DNA of 64,000 bases from assembly GCF_014197055.1 (NCBI RefSeq), contig NZ_JACIEW010000001.1, positions 62,001 to 126,000 of the forward strand. The letters are read 5' to 3'. Source of the DNA: Devosia subaequoris. GTDB lineage: Bacteria > Pseudomonadota > Alphaproteobacteria > Rhizobiales > Devosiaceae. Under the pieces are notes generated by a model that was not told where the DNA came from, did no database searches, and worked only from the letters and a program-made list of their open reading frames with translations. Position 1 is the stretch's first letter, and the number at the start of each line of letters is the position of its first letter. This document shows, in pieces, positions 43,683 through 51,532 of the stretch. The translations under genes were made by a program, and so were the position numbers.

Positions 43683-44231
43683 CACGTTGCCGATTTGCCG
43701 GCCCAAAGATGAGCGATCGCAAAGGCTGTATAGATTGCCACCGGCACAAACAGTGTGTGGATGCCGGTGAAGCGATAGAGCAGGGCGCCAAATGCTGCGC
43801 CGCCCAACAAGTCAAACCAGATCGCCAAATGCTGCAACCAGCGCAGTTTGGGCGCGGCTCCCCAGAGCGCCAGAGCCAGATCCTGACCTGCCATGTAAAG
43901 CGTGCCGGTGACGAAGGTTGCGCCGAGCCGGACGACCCCGCGCATGGGCAGAATAGCGTTTTGTGCCCCGGCCGTCGCAGCGAGAACAAGCATGGCCCGA
44001 CAGGGCGGAAAGCCGATCAGGACGAGCACCAGGGTCAGGGCGACACCAAACAGGGCAGCGAAGCTAACCGCTGCCGGAGGAGCCATCAACCAACGCGGCG
44101 CCGGCCTGGGTCGTGTTGCCACTCATGAACGAGGTGAAATAGCCGCCCAGTTCGATGAATCCTGCCGCGTCAACAAGGCCTGCCGTGGCGGTCAGTACCA
44201 TGCCGAGGGCGAGGTGACGGGATGGGGTCAT
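43682..44231 (-). pseudogene. Frameshifted and internally deleted DUF1275 (YoaK-like) membrane protein gene
   Basis: Starting at ATG 44231, one frame encodes the family N-terminus (ATAGLVDAAGFIELGGYFTS, then FMSGNTTQAGAALVDG) and stops at 44064. The overlapping frame, ending at 43682, encodes the C-terminal part (TAGAQNAILPMRG, ATFVTGTLYMAGQDL, LLGGAAFGALLYR). Both belong to one DUF1275 protein. Joined, they total about 180 residues against the usual 220-230. The deficit lies where helices 2-3 should be, so about 100 bases seem deleted with loss of frame. The remnant is seven bases after the HIT gene in the same direction. Confidence 0.75.
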
Positions 44232-44238
44232 GGCCGTG

Positions 44239-44655
44239 TCAGAGATGGGCTGCGATGTCTTTGGCGAGGGTGGCCAGTTCTGCGTCGTCGGCCTTCCCGC
44301 CGCCATGGGCGCCCAACGCCACGCCGTCATAGACCGGGATGATATGGAAATGCAGGTGGAAAACGGTTTGCCCCGCAGGGGCTTCGTTGAACTGGGCGAG
44401 ACGCACCCCATCGGCATTGGTGGCAGCCTTGACGGCTCTGGCAACGCGCTGAACCAGCGGCATGACGGATGACAAAGTGGCCGGATCGGCGTCGAGCAGA
44501 TTGCGCGATGCGGCTTTTGGAATAAGGAGGGTATGTCCCTTGGATTGGGGAAATATGTCCATCATCACCAGCGCATTTTCGTCCTCATGAACCTTGTGGC
44601 AGGGCAACTCGCCCTTGAGGATTTTTGCGAAGATGTTTGCGGGGTCATAGGTCAT
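44239..44655 (-). CDS. HIT-family nucleotide-binding protein
   Basis: 138 residues, Hint/PKCI subgroup: FAKILKGELPCHKVHEDEN at the N-terminus, ALVMMDIFPQSKGHTLLIPK, and the histidine triad HLHFHIIP (about 101-108). It probably hydrolyses AMP-linked amines or dinucleotides. ATG 44655 is chosen because homology starts there, not in the long upstream frame. It heads a two-gene unit with the DUF1275 remnant. Confidence 0.93.
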   Translation of the reverse strand: MTYDPANIFAKILKGELPCHKVHEDENALVMMDIFPQSKGHTLLIPKAASRNLLDADPATLSSVMPLVQRVARAVKAATNADGVRLAQFNEAPAGQTVFHLHFHIIPVYDGVALGAHGGGKADDAELATLAKDIAAHL

Positions 44656-44728
44656 GCGGTGTACTCCTGCTGCCTGGTAGGCATGGCAAGGGATTGGCAT
44701 GCGGGTCAAGGCCGAGAATGGCTGAAGA

Positions 44729-45904
44729 CTATCGCTCCTGGCGCTCGCCCTTACGGAACGGCGTGAAGCCCTCAAGCAGTTCCTGCTGCTGTTCAATGGC
44801 TGGACGCTCGTCATCGAGATAGTGAGCAACGGCGTTCCTGAGACCCGGATGAGCAATCCAGTGAATTGAGTGGGTCAATACGGGTTCGTAGCCGCGCGCC
44901 AGCTTGTGTTCGCCCTGCGCACCAGCTTCGACAACGGCCAGCTTGTGGGCAATGGCATAGTCGATGGCCTGATAGTAGCAGACTTCGAAATGCAGGAACG
45001 GCACGTCGCGGGTGGCGCCCCAGTTGCGGCCATAAAGCGTGTCCTCGCCACGGAAGTTGATGGCACCGGCAATCGGGGTGTCGCCTTCGTAGGCCAGCAT
45101 CAGCACAACGCGATCGGCCATGTACTGGCCGAGCAGAGAAAAGAACGTGCGATTGAGATAAGGGCGGCCCCATTTGCGGGCGCCGGTGTCTTCATAGAAG
45201 GCATAGAAAGCATCCCAGTGATGCTCCTGCAGATCGCTGCCCGAAAGCCAGCGAACTTCCAGGCCATCGGCCAGCGCATCTCGGCGCTCCCGGCGGATGG
45301 TCTTGCGCTTGCGGGACGAAAGGGTTTCGAGGAATTCCTCGAAACTTCCGTAGTTCCGATTGTGCCAATGAAACTGGGTATCAACGCGGCGCAGCCAATC
45401 GAGTGACCCCGCCAGCTCGGCCTCCAGTTCTGGCACGAAGGTGAGATGAACCGAGGATGCGTCATGCCGTCCGGCCAATTGCTGGGCCGTTGAAAGGAGC
45501 GCGGCCTGTGCTTCCAGACTATGTGAGGGCACCAGCAGCTTCGGGGCGGTCGCCGGTGTAAATGGCACCGAGCCCTGCAGTTTCGGATAGTAATGGCCGC
45601 CGGCCCGCTCGAGCGCATTGGCCCAGCCATGGTCGAAGACATATTCGCCCATGGAGTGCGATTTCAGGAATAGCGGTAGGAGGCCGACTGGTGTGTTCGT
45701 TCCGTCGGTGAGCAGGATGTGCTGGGCCTGCCAGCCGGTCTGGCCGGTGGCGCAGCCGGACTCCTCAAGTGCCAGGAAGAAGGCGTGATCAAGAAACGGA
45801 TTGTCGACTGCGCCATCGGTGGCGGGCGCCATACCGTTCCACACCGAAGCTGGAATGGATGCGGTGCTGGGATGGATAGTGGCAGTGTATTGGGTTTCGG
45901 ACAC
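44729..45904 (-). CDS. FemAB/GNAT-like peptidogalycan biosynthesis family protein (DUF482)
   Basis: 391 residues from GTG 45904. Matches the GNAT-fold DUF482 group: DNPFLDHAFFLALEESGC, FDHGWANALERAGGHYYPKL, HWHNRNYGSFEEFLETLSSR and RKWGRPYLNRTFF. The C-terminal half FRGEDTLYGRNWGATRDVPF resembles acyltransferase chemistry. The family is often labelled peptidogalycan biosynthesis, without experimental proof I can cite. The start is uncertain: GTG 45904 lacks a clear ribosome site and TTG 45973 is the alternative. It follows the RidA gene on the same strand. Confidence 0.8.
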   Translation of the reverse strand: MSETQYTATIHPSTASIPASVWNGMAPATDGAVDNPFLDHAFFLALEESGCATGQTGWQAQHILLTDGTNTPVGLLPLFLKSHSMGEYVFDHGWANALERAGGHYYPKLQGSVPFTPATAPKLLVPSHSLEAQAALLSTAQQLAGRHDASSVHLTFVPELEAELAGSLDWLRRVDTQFHWHNRNYGSFEEFLETLSSRKRKTIRRERRDALADGLEVRWLSGSDLQEHHWDAFYAFYEDTGARKWGRPYLNRTFFSLLGQYMADRVVLMLAYEGDTPIAGAINFRGEDTLYGRNWGATRDVPFLHFEVCYYQAIDYAIAHKLAVVEAGAQGEHKLARGYEPVLTHSIHWIAHPGLRNAVAHYLDDERPAIEQQQELLEGFTPFRKGERQER

Positions 45905-45978
45905 TTCGTTGGCAGGCCTTGGAACGTGTCTGAGCGATATGGGGAGACGGTGCCCCGGTCGCAACCGGGGCAATGGTG

Positions 45979-46437
45979 CTAAACCTCGACGACTGCCTCG
46001 ATCTCGACGGCTGCGCCCATGGGAAGAGCAGCTACGCCGAATGCAGCACGGGCGTGCTTGCCCTTGTCGCCCAACACGTTAACCAGAAGGTCGGAGGCGC
46101 CATTGGCCACCAGATGCTGTTCGAAAAAGTCGGAAGTCGAGGCCACAAGGACCGTCAGCTTCACGATCTTCTTGATCTCGTGCAGTGGTACGCCGGCCGT
46201 GTGCTCAATCTGGGCCAGAATGTTGACGGCGCACAGTTCGGCGGCATTGCCACCCTGAACGACGTTCATGTTGTCACCCAGGAGGCCCTGCACTACGCCA
46301 TTCTCGTTGCTGGAGAGCTGGCCGGAAACATAGAGCAGGTTGCCGCTACGATTGACGGGCACATAACTGGCCACTGGTGCCTTGGGTGCGGGCAGCTCAT
46401 AGCCATATTCGCGGAGCTTTTCGATCGGGTCGGTCAT
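45979..46437 (-). CDS. RidA/YjgF-family protein
   Basis: 152 residues of the RidA fold: GNLLYVSGQLSSNENGVVQG, AAELCAVNILAQIEHTAG, KIVKLTVLVASTSDFFEQH and ARAAFGVAALPMGAAVEIEA. The Arg of HARAAFG is at the position that binds the carboxylate of enamine/imine intermediates in deaminating members. This longer subgroup (about 150 residues) is less well characterised than the 128-residue RidA. The ATG overlaps the dinB stop by four bases (coupled). Confidence 0.9.
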   Translation of the reverse strand: MTDPIEKLREYGYELPAPKAPVASYVPVNRSGNLLYVSGQLSSNENGVVQGLLGDNMNVVQGGNAAELCAVNILAQIEHTAGVPLHEIKKIVKLTVLVASTSDFFEQHLVANGASDLLVNVLGDKGKHARAAFGVAALPMGAAVEIEAVVEV

Positions 46438-47768
46438 TTGGTCTTGCCTTCGAGGTCGTCTGCTTCTTCTTCGGATATCGGGCCCAGAGGAGTCGTGGCC
46501 CTAGTGCTATATAGCTTGCCGCGAACAACGGCGGTACGCCCAAATCTGGTGCGAACCTTATCCATGGCCCGCTCGGCGGCAGCTTTTCTTGCAACCTGGG
46601 GTTCCAGCAAGTCGCCGGGGTCTGATCCGTCTGCTGGGGCCAAGCCCGAAACCCCGATGCCGATGAGGCGAAACGGCGTGCCGTCCACCTCCCGCGTCAG
46701 TAGGCTCGTGCCTGTCTCGTAGAGAACATTGGCAAGCTGTGTTGGCATCATCAGGTGTCGAGCGCGTGTGCGCAACTTAAATCCGGCTGTCTTGAGCTTG
46801 ATTGTGACCGTGTCGCCGACGAGACCCTTTGCCTTGAGGCGCTCGGACAGGCGCTCCGAACATTGCAGCAATTGGGTGGACAACTCTTCAAGCCCAGCCA
46901 GATCGCGGAAAAAGGTAGTCTCTGAGGACACCGTCTTAATGTCCCCTTCGGTGGAAACGCGCCGAACATCCTGACCCTGCGCCAGCCGCGCCAGCCGGGC
47001 GCCAGATTCTCCATAGAGCCGGATGAGGCGTACGGGGTCTTCGTCCTGAAGCTGGCCTATGGTGTGGTAGCCGTCCTTTTTGAGGGTCTCGTAAAACACC
47101 TTACCAACGCCGAAGATCAGGTTGATGGGCTTCGGGGCAAGGAACTCCAGCGTTTCGGCAGCACCGATGACGGCAAAGCCTCGGGGTTTGTCGAGATCGG
47201 AGGCGATTTTCGCGAGGAACTTGTTGTGGCTGAGGCCCACTGAGATTGTGACGCCGATTTCCTGCTCGATGGTCCGGACAAAGCGGGCCAGACTGAGGGC
47301 AGGGGGAGCCTTGTGCACGCGCTCGGTTCCGGTCAAGTCAAGAAACGCTTCGTCGATGGATATCGGCTCGACCAATGGCGTCAACGTATCCATGTGCCGC
47401 CTGATCTGGCGGCTGACATCGACATATTTCGCCATATTGGGTTTGACCACGACCGCGTCGGGACAAAGCTCGAGCGCCTTGAACATGGGCATGGCCGAGC
47501 GCACACCCGATTGGCGGGCGATATAGCAGCAGGTGGAGACGACGCCACGTTGGCCGCCGCCGATGATCAGTGGCTTGTCGCGCAGCGAGGGGGCGTCGCG
47601 TTTTTCCACGGAGGCGTAGAAGGCGTCGCAGTCAACATGAGCAATCGAGAGGTCAAAGAGTTCTTCATGGTTGCGCAAGCGCGGCGAGCCGCACGCCGGG
47701 CAGCGGCTCGGGACGGCCGGTGAGGAACCCGCCTGCAGGCAATCGCGGCAAAACCAATCGGTTGCCAT
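46434..47768 (-). CDS. dinB: DNA polymerase IV (Y family) with N-terminal zinc ribbon
   Basis: 444 residues. An N-terminal four-cysteine ribbon (C7, C10, C23, C26) precedes the polymerase, an extension I know from Hyphomicrobiales DinB. Palm motifs IAHVDCDAFYASVE and SIDEAFLDLT carry the catalytic Asp/Glu. HNKFLAKIASDLDKPRGF, the helix-hairpin-helix PKPINLIFGVG and a little-finger domain follow. Translesion synthesis; usually under LexA, but I found no clear operator upstream because the start lies two bases after the DUF3572 gene. The C-terminal β-clamp motif is not obvious. Confidence 0.94.
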   Translation of the reverse strand: MATDWFCRDCLQAGSSPAVPSRCPACGSPRLRNHEELFDLSIAHVDCDAFYASVEKRDAPSLRDKPLIIGGGQRGVVSTCCYIARQSGVRSAMPMFKALELCPDAVVVKPNMAKYVDVSRQIRRHMDTLTPLVEPISIDEAFLDLTGTERVHKAPPALSLARFVRTIEQEIGVTISVGLSHNKFLAKIASDLDKPRGFAVIGAAETLEFLAPKPINLIFGVGKVFYETLKKDGYHTIGQLQDEDPVRLIRLYGESGARLARLAQGQDVRRVSTEGDIKTVSSETTFFRDLAGLEELSTQLLQCSERLSERLKAKGLVGDTVTIKLKTAGFKLRTRARHLMMPTQLANVLYETGTSLLTREVDGTPFRLIGIGVSGLAPADGSDPGDLLEPQVARKAAAERAMDKVRTRFGRTAVVRGKLYSTRATTPLGPISEEEADDLEGKTK

Positions 47769-47769
47769 G

Positions 47770-48048
47770 TTATTCAACTCTATTCAGGCGATACCAGACG
47801 CGCATGAACTGTTCAGGCGTGATGCCGGAGTTTGCGCATAGGGCGAGTAGAATCGGTTCATTTGAGGCAAAATAGTCAATAAGGCCGTGTTGCAGCCGAT
47901 CCGATCCAATGGCGGCGCGCAAGGCGTCGGGAGTGAGACCGGCATGCTGCATGAAACCAAGCAGTTCTTCCGGATTTTCCGCAAGGTATCCCAGGCACAT
48001 GTCCGCCAGGGCAGAAATATTGAGCGCGGAGCGGTCGGTTGCTGGCAC
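47770..48048 (-). CDS. DUF3572 family protein
   Basis: 92 residues, all-helical: ISALADMCLGYLAENPEELL, a helix pair LTPDALRAAI, and the end FMRVWYRLN typical of DUF3572. It lies one base before dinB on the minus strand and is divergent from divK. This gene is commonly found beside divK in Hyphomicrobiales, but its function is not established. The 130-base spacer to divK must contain both promoters; I could not identify a convincing CtrA site. Confidence 0.85.
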   Translation of the reverse strand: MPATDRSALNISALADMCLGYLAENPEELLGFMQHAGLTPDALRAAIGSDRLQHGLIDYFASNEPILLALCANSGITPEQFMRVWYRLNRVE

Positions 48049-48178
48049 GAGGCGGTCTCACTTGGTGTTTTGTTAGAGTTTGAATGCTAGCCCAGTTTGC
48101 AGGTGATTGCGAAGGTCTGCCTGACGGCCGACCAGAGTTTTCCGGCCCGGGCGCCCTGCGGTGCCCAAGCGAGGTAGA

Positions 48179-48550
48179 ATGCCCAAGACTGTGATGATCG
48201 TAGAAGACAACGAGCTGAACATGAAGCTCTTCAACGATCTGCTGGAATCGCGCGGATATGCGGTGATCCAGACGCGCAATGGCATGGAGGCCCTGGATCT
48301 TGCCCGGGCGCATATGCCGGACCTGATCCTGATGGATATCCAACTGCCGGAAGTCTCGGGGTTGGTGGTCACCAAATGGCTCAAGGATGACGACGCGCTC
48401 GCCCATATTCCTGTGGTGGCCGTGACGGCCTTTGCGATGAAGGGCGATGAGGAACGCATCTTGCAGGGCGGCTGCGAGGGTTACATTTCCAAACCGATCT
48501 CGGTGTCTCACTTTCTGGAAACCATTGCGCACTACATTGGTCCCGCCTGA
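48179..48550 (+). CDS. divK: Cell-fate response regulator DivK
   Basis: 123-residue single-domain receiver: [15 protein letters not shown], phosphoacceptor Asp in [13 protein letters not shown] (about Asp53), Thr in [12 protein letters not shown] and Lys in YISKPIS. In Caulobacter and rhizobia, DivK is phosphorylated by DivJ, dephosphorylated by PleC, and controls CtrA through DivL and CckA. ATG 48179 is preferred, with GAGGTAGA just upstream. pleD follows 86 bases later, the conserved pairing. Confidence 0.94.
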   Translation: MPKTVMIVEDNELNMKLFNDLLESRGYAVIQTRNGMEALDLARAHMPDLILMDIQLPEVSGLVVTKWLKDDDALAHIPVVAVTAFAMKGDEERILQGGCEGYISKPISVSHFLETIAHYIGPA

Positions 48551-48636
48551 TCGGCGCCATGGGATGGATGGCCGGTCGCGGCGAGCTTGAGGCCAGCCGG
48601 GACTGCTGGCAGGCCGTTTAAATCCGGGGTAGTGCA

Positions 48637-50007
48637 GTGACCGCGCGTGTTCTTATCGTCGACGATATTCCAACCAATGTTCGCCTGCTCGAGGCGCGGT
48701 TGAGTGCGGAATACTATGAGGTTTTGACCGCCAGTTCCGGCGCCCAGGCGCTTGATATCTGCGATAGCCAGGATGTCGACATTGTCCTGCTGGACGTGAT
48801 GATGCCGGAAATGGACGGGTTCGAAGTCTGCCGTCGTCTCAAGGCCAATCCCAAGACACATCATTTGCCCGTCCTGATGATCACGGCGCTCGACCAGTCC
48901 TCGGACCGAGTTCAGGGGCTCGAAGCGGGCGCCGACGATTTCCTGACCAAGCCGGTGGACGACACCCAGCTCATGGCGCGGGTCAAAAGTCTGGTGCGAC
49001 TGAAATCGCTGACCGATGAACTGCGCGCGCGCGCGCTGACCGGGCAGCAAATCGCTATTGAAGACGCGCTGCGCGCTATGGACAGCATTTCGGCCAGCGA
49101 AGGTTCGGTCCTGATTATCGATACCGACAGGCGGCACGCTGAACGCATCCAGGGCTATCTCACCCCGGATCACAAGGTGGATATTCTGACCGAACCGGCA
49201 GACGCGGTGTTTCAGGTGGCCGGGGGTGGATACGAGCTGGCGCTGGTCAGCATGAGTCTGGATAGCTTCGATCCGCTGCGGGTCAGCTCTCAAATTCGTA
49301 CCGTGGAGCACGCGCGGAATCTGCCGATTATCCTGATGGCCGACGTAGCCGACAAGCCGCGCGTGGTTCGGGCGCTCGACCTGGGTGTCAATGACTATAT
49401 CAGCCGTCCTGTGGAGCGAAATGAACTGCAGGCGCGGGTGCGGACCCAAATTCGCCGACACCGCTACGCGATGGAACTGCGCGAGAGCGTCAACAACACC
49501 ATGGCCCTGGCCGTCACAGATGAACTGACCGGTCTTTATAATCGACGCTATTTCGACCGCCACCTCAATGTGATGCTCCACAAGGCACAGGAGCAGGATC
49601 GGGACATCGCCCTGATGATCCTGGACATCGACCACTTCAAGGCAGTGAACGACAACCACGGTCACGATGTGGGTGATGCGGTGCTGCGCGAATTCGCCGC
49701 CCGTCTCAAGCGCAATATTCGCGGTGTGGACCTGGCCTGCCGGTTTGGTGGCGAAGAGTTCGTGGTTCTGATGCCCGACACGGATACGGGGCAGGCCGAA
49801 GCGGTTGCTGAACGGGTGCGCCAGTCAATGGTGGAAAAACCATTCGATGTTGGGCCTGCCCGTCCGCTTTCGGTTACAGTTTCTGCCGGTGTGGCTCTCA
49901 AGGAAAGCCAGGCTGATACGCCGGAGACCCTCGTCAAACGGGCCGATGTGGCGCTGTACCGGGCCAAGCGCGAGGGCCGGAACCGGGTCATATTCGACGC
50001 GGCGTGA
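48637..50007 (+). CDS. pleD: Diguanylate cyclase response regulator PleD
   Basis: 456 residues: receiver 1 (1-120, phospho-Asp in VLLDVMMPEMDG, Lys in FLTKPVD), a divergent receiver 2 (about 150-275) that serves as dimerisation adaptor, and a GGDEF domain (about 290-450) with active site GGEEF. The inhibitory I-site RxxD (RGVD) lies five residues before it, so product inhibition is expected. It makes c-di-GMP at the pole to control the motile-to-sessile switch. GTG start with GGGG upstream. Follows divK. Confidence 0.95.
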   Translation: MTARVLIVDDIPTNVRLLEARLSAEYYEVLTASSGAQALDICDSQDVDIVLLDVMMPEMDGFEVCRRLKANPKTHHLPVLMITALDQSSDRVQGLEAGADDFLTKPVDDTQLMARVKSLVRLKSLTDELRARALTGQQIAIEDALRAMDSISASEGSVLIIDTDRRHAERIQGYLTPDHKVDILTEPADAVFQVAGGGYELALVSMSLDSFDPLRVSSQIRTVEHARNLPIILMADVADKPRVVRALDLGVNDYISRPVERNELQARVRTQIRRHRYAMELRESVNNTMALAVTDELTGLYNRRYFDRHLNVMLHKAQEQDRDIALMILDIDHFKAVNDNHGHDVGDAVLREFAARLKRNIRGVDLACRFGGEEFVVLMPDTDTGQAEAVAERVRQSMVEKPFDVGPARPLSVTVSAGVALKESQADTPETLVKRADVALYRAKREGRNRVIFDAA

Positions 50008-50132
50008 CGGCAGTTAGCTAAACTGCCCGCTATTAGGGTTATTTGTTATAATTAACAACCGGTTGATGCAGTTCCGGTGCGGGATTCGCTTGGCCTTTTA
50101 TCGGGTTGGGACTAGGTTCTCATCAGACGGTC

Positions 50133-50279
50133 TTGGGAGATATCCCAATGCCGCTCGCTCCCTACGGTCCATCTCAGGTCCGCCGCAACTCCTGAGTTCC
50201 GTAGGGCGGTTGGTCCGGACGCGGACAGAGTGGCCTCTTCGACATGCCGCTCCGGACCAGCCACTCTTCCTCCAGAGTG
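50133..50279. ncRNA. Possible structured RNA or palindromic mosaic element
   Basis: Four consecutive stem-loops by direct base pairing: TTGGGA/TCCCAA (50133-50148); a two-part stem CCCTACGG/CCGTAGGG (50160-50167, 50199-50206) enclosing CTCAGG/CCTGAG (50173-50178, 50191-50196); a long stem 50208-50219 with 50251-50262, continued by GCGG/CCGC; and CACTCT/AGAGTG (50262-50267, 50274-50279). I do not recognise an RNA family. It could be a small RNA, a long leader/trailer, or a REP/RIME-like repeat; strand is undetermined. Confidence 0.4.
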
Positions 50280-50387
50280 AGACGCATTGTGCAAGTCATC
50301 AGTGGACGCGGTGGCGCGCCATTCGTTATGCATTGGCCCAAAGGCGCTTGTGCGAGGGATGGGGATGCGGACGCTGCATACAAAGCA

Positions 50388-50415
50388 AAACCCCCGCAAT
50401 CGCTTGCGGGGGTTT
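50388..50415 (-). terminator. Strong terminator after rpmG
   Basis: 12-bp perfect stem AAACCCCCGCAA/TTGCGGGGGTTT (50388-50399, 50404-50415), loop TCGC. On the minus strand it is followed by a T-rich TTTTGCTTTG, as expected for rpmG. It could also stop plus-strand transcripts from the upstream structured element. Confidence 0.85.
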
Positions 50416-50439
50416 GTTCATTTCAAACAGGAAGCAAGA

Positions 50440-50607
50440 TTACTTGATCTTGGCTTCCTTGAACTCGACATGCTTGCGCACAACCGGGTCGTACTTCTTG
50501 AACGAGAGCTTCTCGGTCTGGGTACGCGCGTTCTTCTTGGTGACGTAGAAAAAGCCGGTATCGGCCGTCGAGACGAGCTTGATCTTGATGGTGGCGGCCT
50601 TGGCCAT
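50440..50607 (-). CDS. rpmG: 50S ribosomal protein L33
   Basis: A 55-residue gene: [20 protein letters not shown], then [20 protein letters not shown] and [15 protein letters not shown]. This is the complete, canonical bacterial L33 of the large ribosomal subunit. It lacks the zinc-binding cysteine pairs, so it is the zinc-independent form. AAGGA lies eight bases upstream of ATG 50607. A consensus-like promoter and a strong terminator bracket it as a single-gene unit. Confidence 0.97.
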   Translation of the reverse strand: MAKAATIKIKLVSTADTGFFYVTKKNARTQTEKLSFKKYDPVVRKHVEFKEAKIK

Positions 50608-50667
50608 TTCTGAAGTCCTTCACAAAGCGAAAGGCGCTGCAGCGGGGCAGCGCCGGAATTTGGGCGC

Positions 50668-50695
50668 AAACTACGGATTTGCTAGCCGTTGTCAA
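50668..50695 (-). promoter_or_regulatory. rpmG: Probable housekeeping promoter of rpmG
   Basis: On the minus strand TTGACA (50695-50690) and TAGTTT (50673-50668) are separated by 16 bases, about 60 bases upstream of the rpmG ATG. The -35 is a perfect consensus match. Confidence 0.55.
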
Positions 50696-50720
50696 GTGAT
50701 TGGATAGAGCGGAGGTAGGA

Positions 50721-51137
50721 ATGAGTGAACCAAGGTCGCTGCTGAGCAAATTGCAGGTGCAGTCGGGTTATCGCCTATGGCTGGTGAATGTTCCACGCGA
50801 CATAGCCGAGGAACTGAGTGCCGGGGCGGAGGTGGAACTCGTTTCGGGAGGCGAACCGCATGACGGCGTTCTGGCATTCTTCGATTCGTCGGAGGAAGTG
50901 AAAGTGTTGAGCGACCGAATTCTGGAGGGCATGGCGGAAACAGGACTAGTGTGGGTCGCATATCGTAAGGGAACCGCCGGGCGCGCGTCGGGTTTGAGTC
51001 GGGACGTCGGTTGGGAACCACTCGCTGAAGCAGGATGGCGCCCCGTTCGACAGATCGCAATCGACGCGGAATGGTCGGCATTGCGTTTCCGGCCCAAGCA
51101 TCTGGTCAAGGCCAAGCCAGGCTCGCAGTTCGCTTAG
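50721..51137 (+). CDS. DUF3052-like small protein
   Basis: 138 residues, soluble α/β. The pattern LQVQSGYRLWLVNVP, then LVWVAYRKGTAGRASGLSRD, AEAGWRPVRQIAIDAEWSAL and the end LRFRPKHLVK resembles DUF3052-like proteins. ATG 50721 with GGAGGTAGGA upstream is a strong start. It diverges from rpmG and converges on the DUF983 gene, overlapping it by four bases at the stops. No biochemical role is known to me. Confidence 0.75.
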   Translation: MSEPRSLLSKLQVQSGYRLWLVNVPRDIAEELSAGAEVELVSGGEPHDGVLAFFDSSEEVKVLSDRILEGMAETGLVWVAYRKGTAGRASGLSRDVGWEPLAEAGWRPVRQIAIDAEWSALRFRPKHLVKAKPGSQFA

Positions 51138-51529
51138 TCGCGCTGTCCAGTGCCGAATCCGTACATGCGATTGGCCCATTGCAGACCAATAATGGCCCCC
51201 TTGATTGAGGGCAGCATGGCCAGCGGCAAGACAATGGCCAGCGGCACCATGGTCACCACATAGGTGATGGGCTGGACATGATAGGTCATGTCCAGGTGCA
51301 GCATCAGGAAGATGATGATGTGGCCCACAATGGTGATGGCGATGTAGGGTGGAAAATCGTCGGCGCGATGGTGGCTGAGCTCCTCGCCGCAAACATCGCA
51401 TTGCGCGGCCGTCTTGAGATAGGCGCGGAACATCTTGCCCTGCCCACAATGGGGGCAGCGGCACAGGGTGCCGCGCCACATGGCGTTAGGCACGCTGCGC
51501 TCGTCGAGAACACGGGTCTGATCAGTCAT
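51134..51529 (-). CDS. DUF983 zinc-ribbon membrane protein
   Basis: 131 residues: an N-terminal four-cysteine ribbon (RCPHCGQGKMF, then CDVCGEEL) followed by two membrane helices (about 62-82 and 87-107). The HHRADDFPPYIAI stretch is typical of DUF983. It follows rnr by three bases on the same strand. Neighbourhood with rnr is common in alphaproteobacteria; function unknown. Confidence 0.88.
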   Translation of the reverse strand: MTDQTRVLDERSVPNAMWRGTLCRCPHCGQGKMFRAYLKTAAQCDVCGEELSHHRADDFPPYIAITIVGHIIIFLMLHLDMTYHVQPITYVVTMVPLAIVLPLAMLPSIKGAIIGLQWANRMYGFGTGQRD

Positions 51530-51532
51530 CAG

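Larger units (their letters stand above)
50008..50439. other. Structured intergenic region between pleD and rpmG
   Basis: 432 bases without a supportable gene. It begins with a 7-bp stem (50009-50015/50021-50027) just after the pleD stop, contains the multi-hairpin element at 50133-50279 (separate entry), and ends with the strong terminator at 50388-50415. Short open frames here have no Shine-Dalgarno and no recognisable homology. Confidence 0.7.

Noticed and set aside
48532-49665. 377-codon open frame on the minus strand
   Set aside because: It lies antisense within pleD, whose motifs are complete; His/Gln-rich composition is typical of a shadow frame.
50112-50447. Short open frames on both strands in the pleD-rpmG spacer
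   Set aside because: No Shine-Dalgarno, no homology, and they run through the inverted repeats and terminator.
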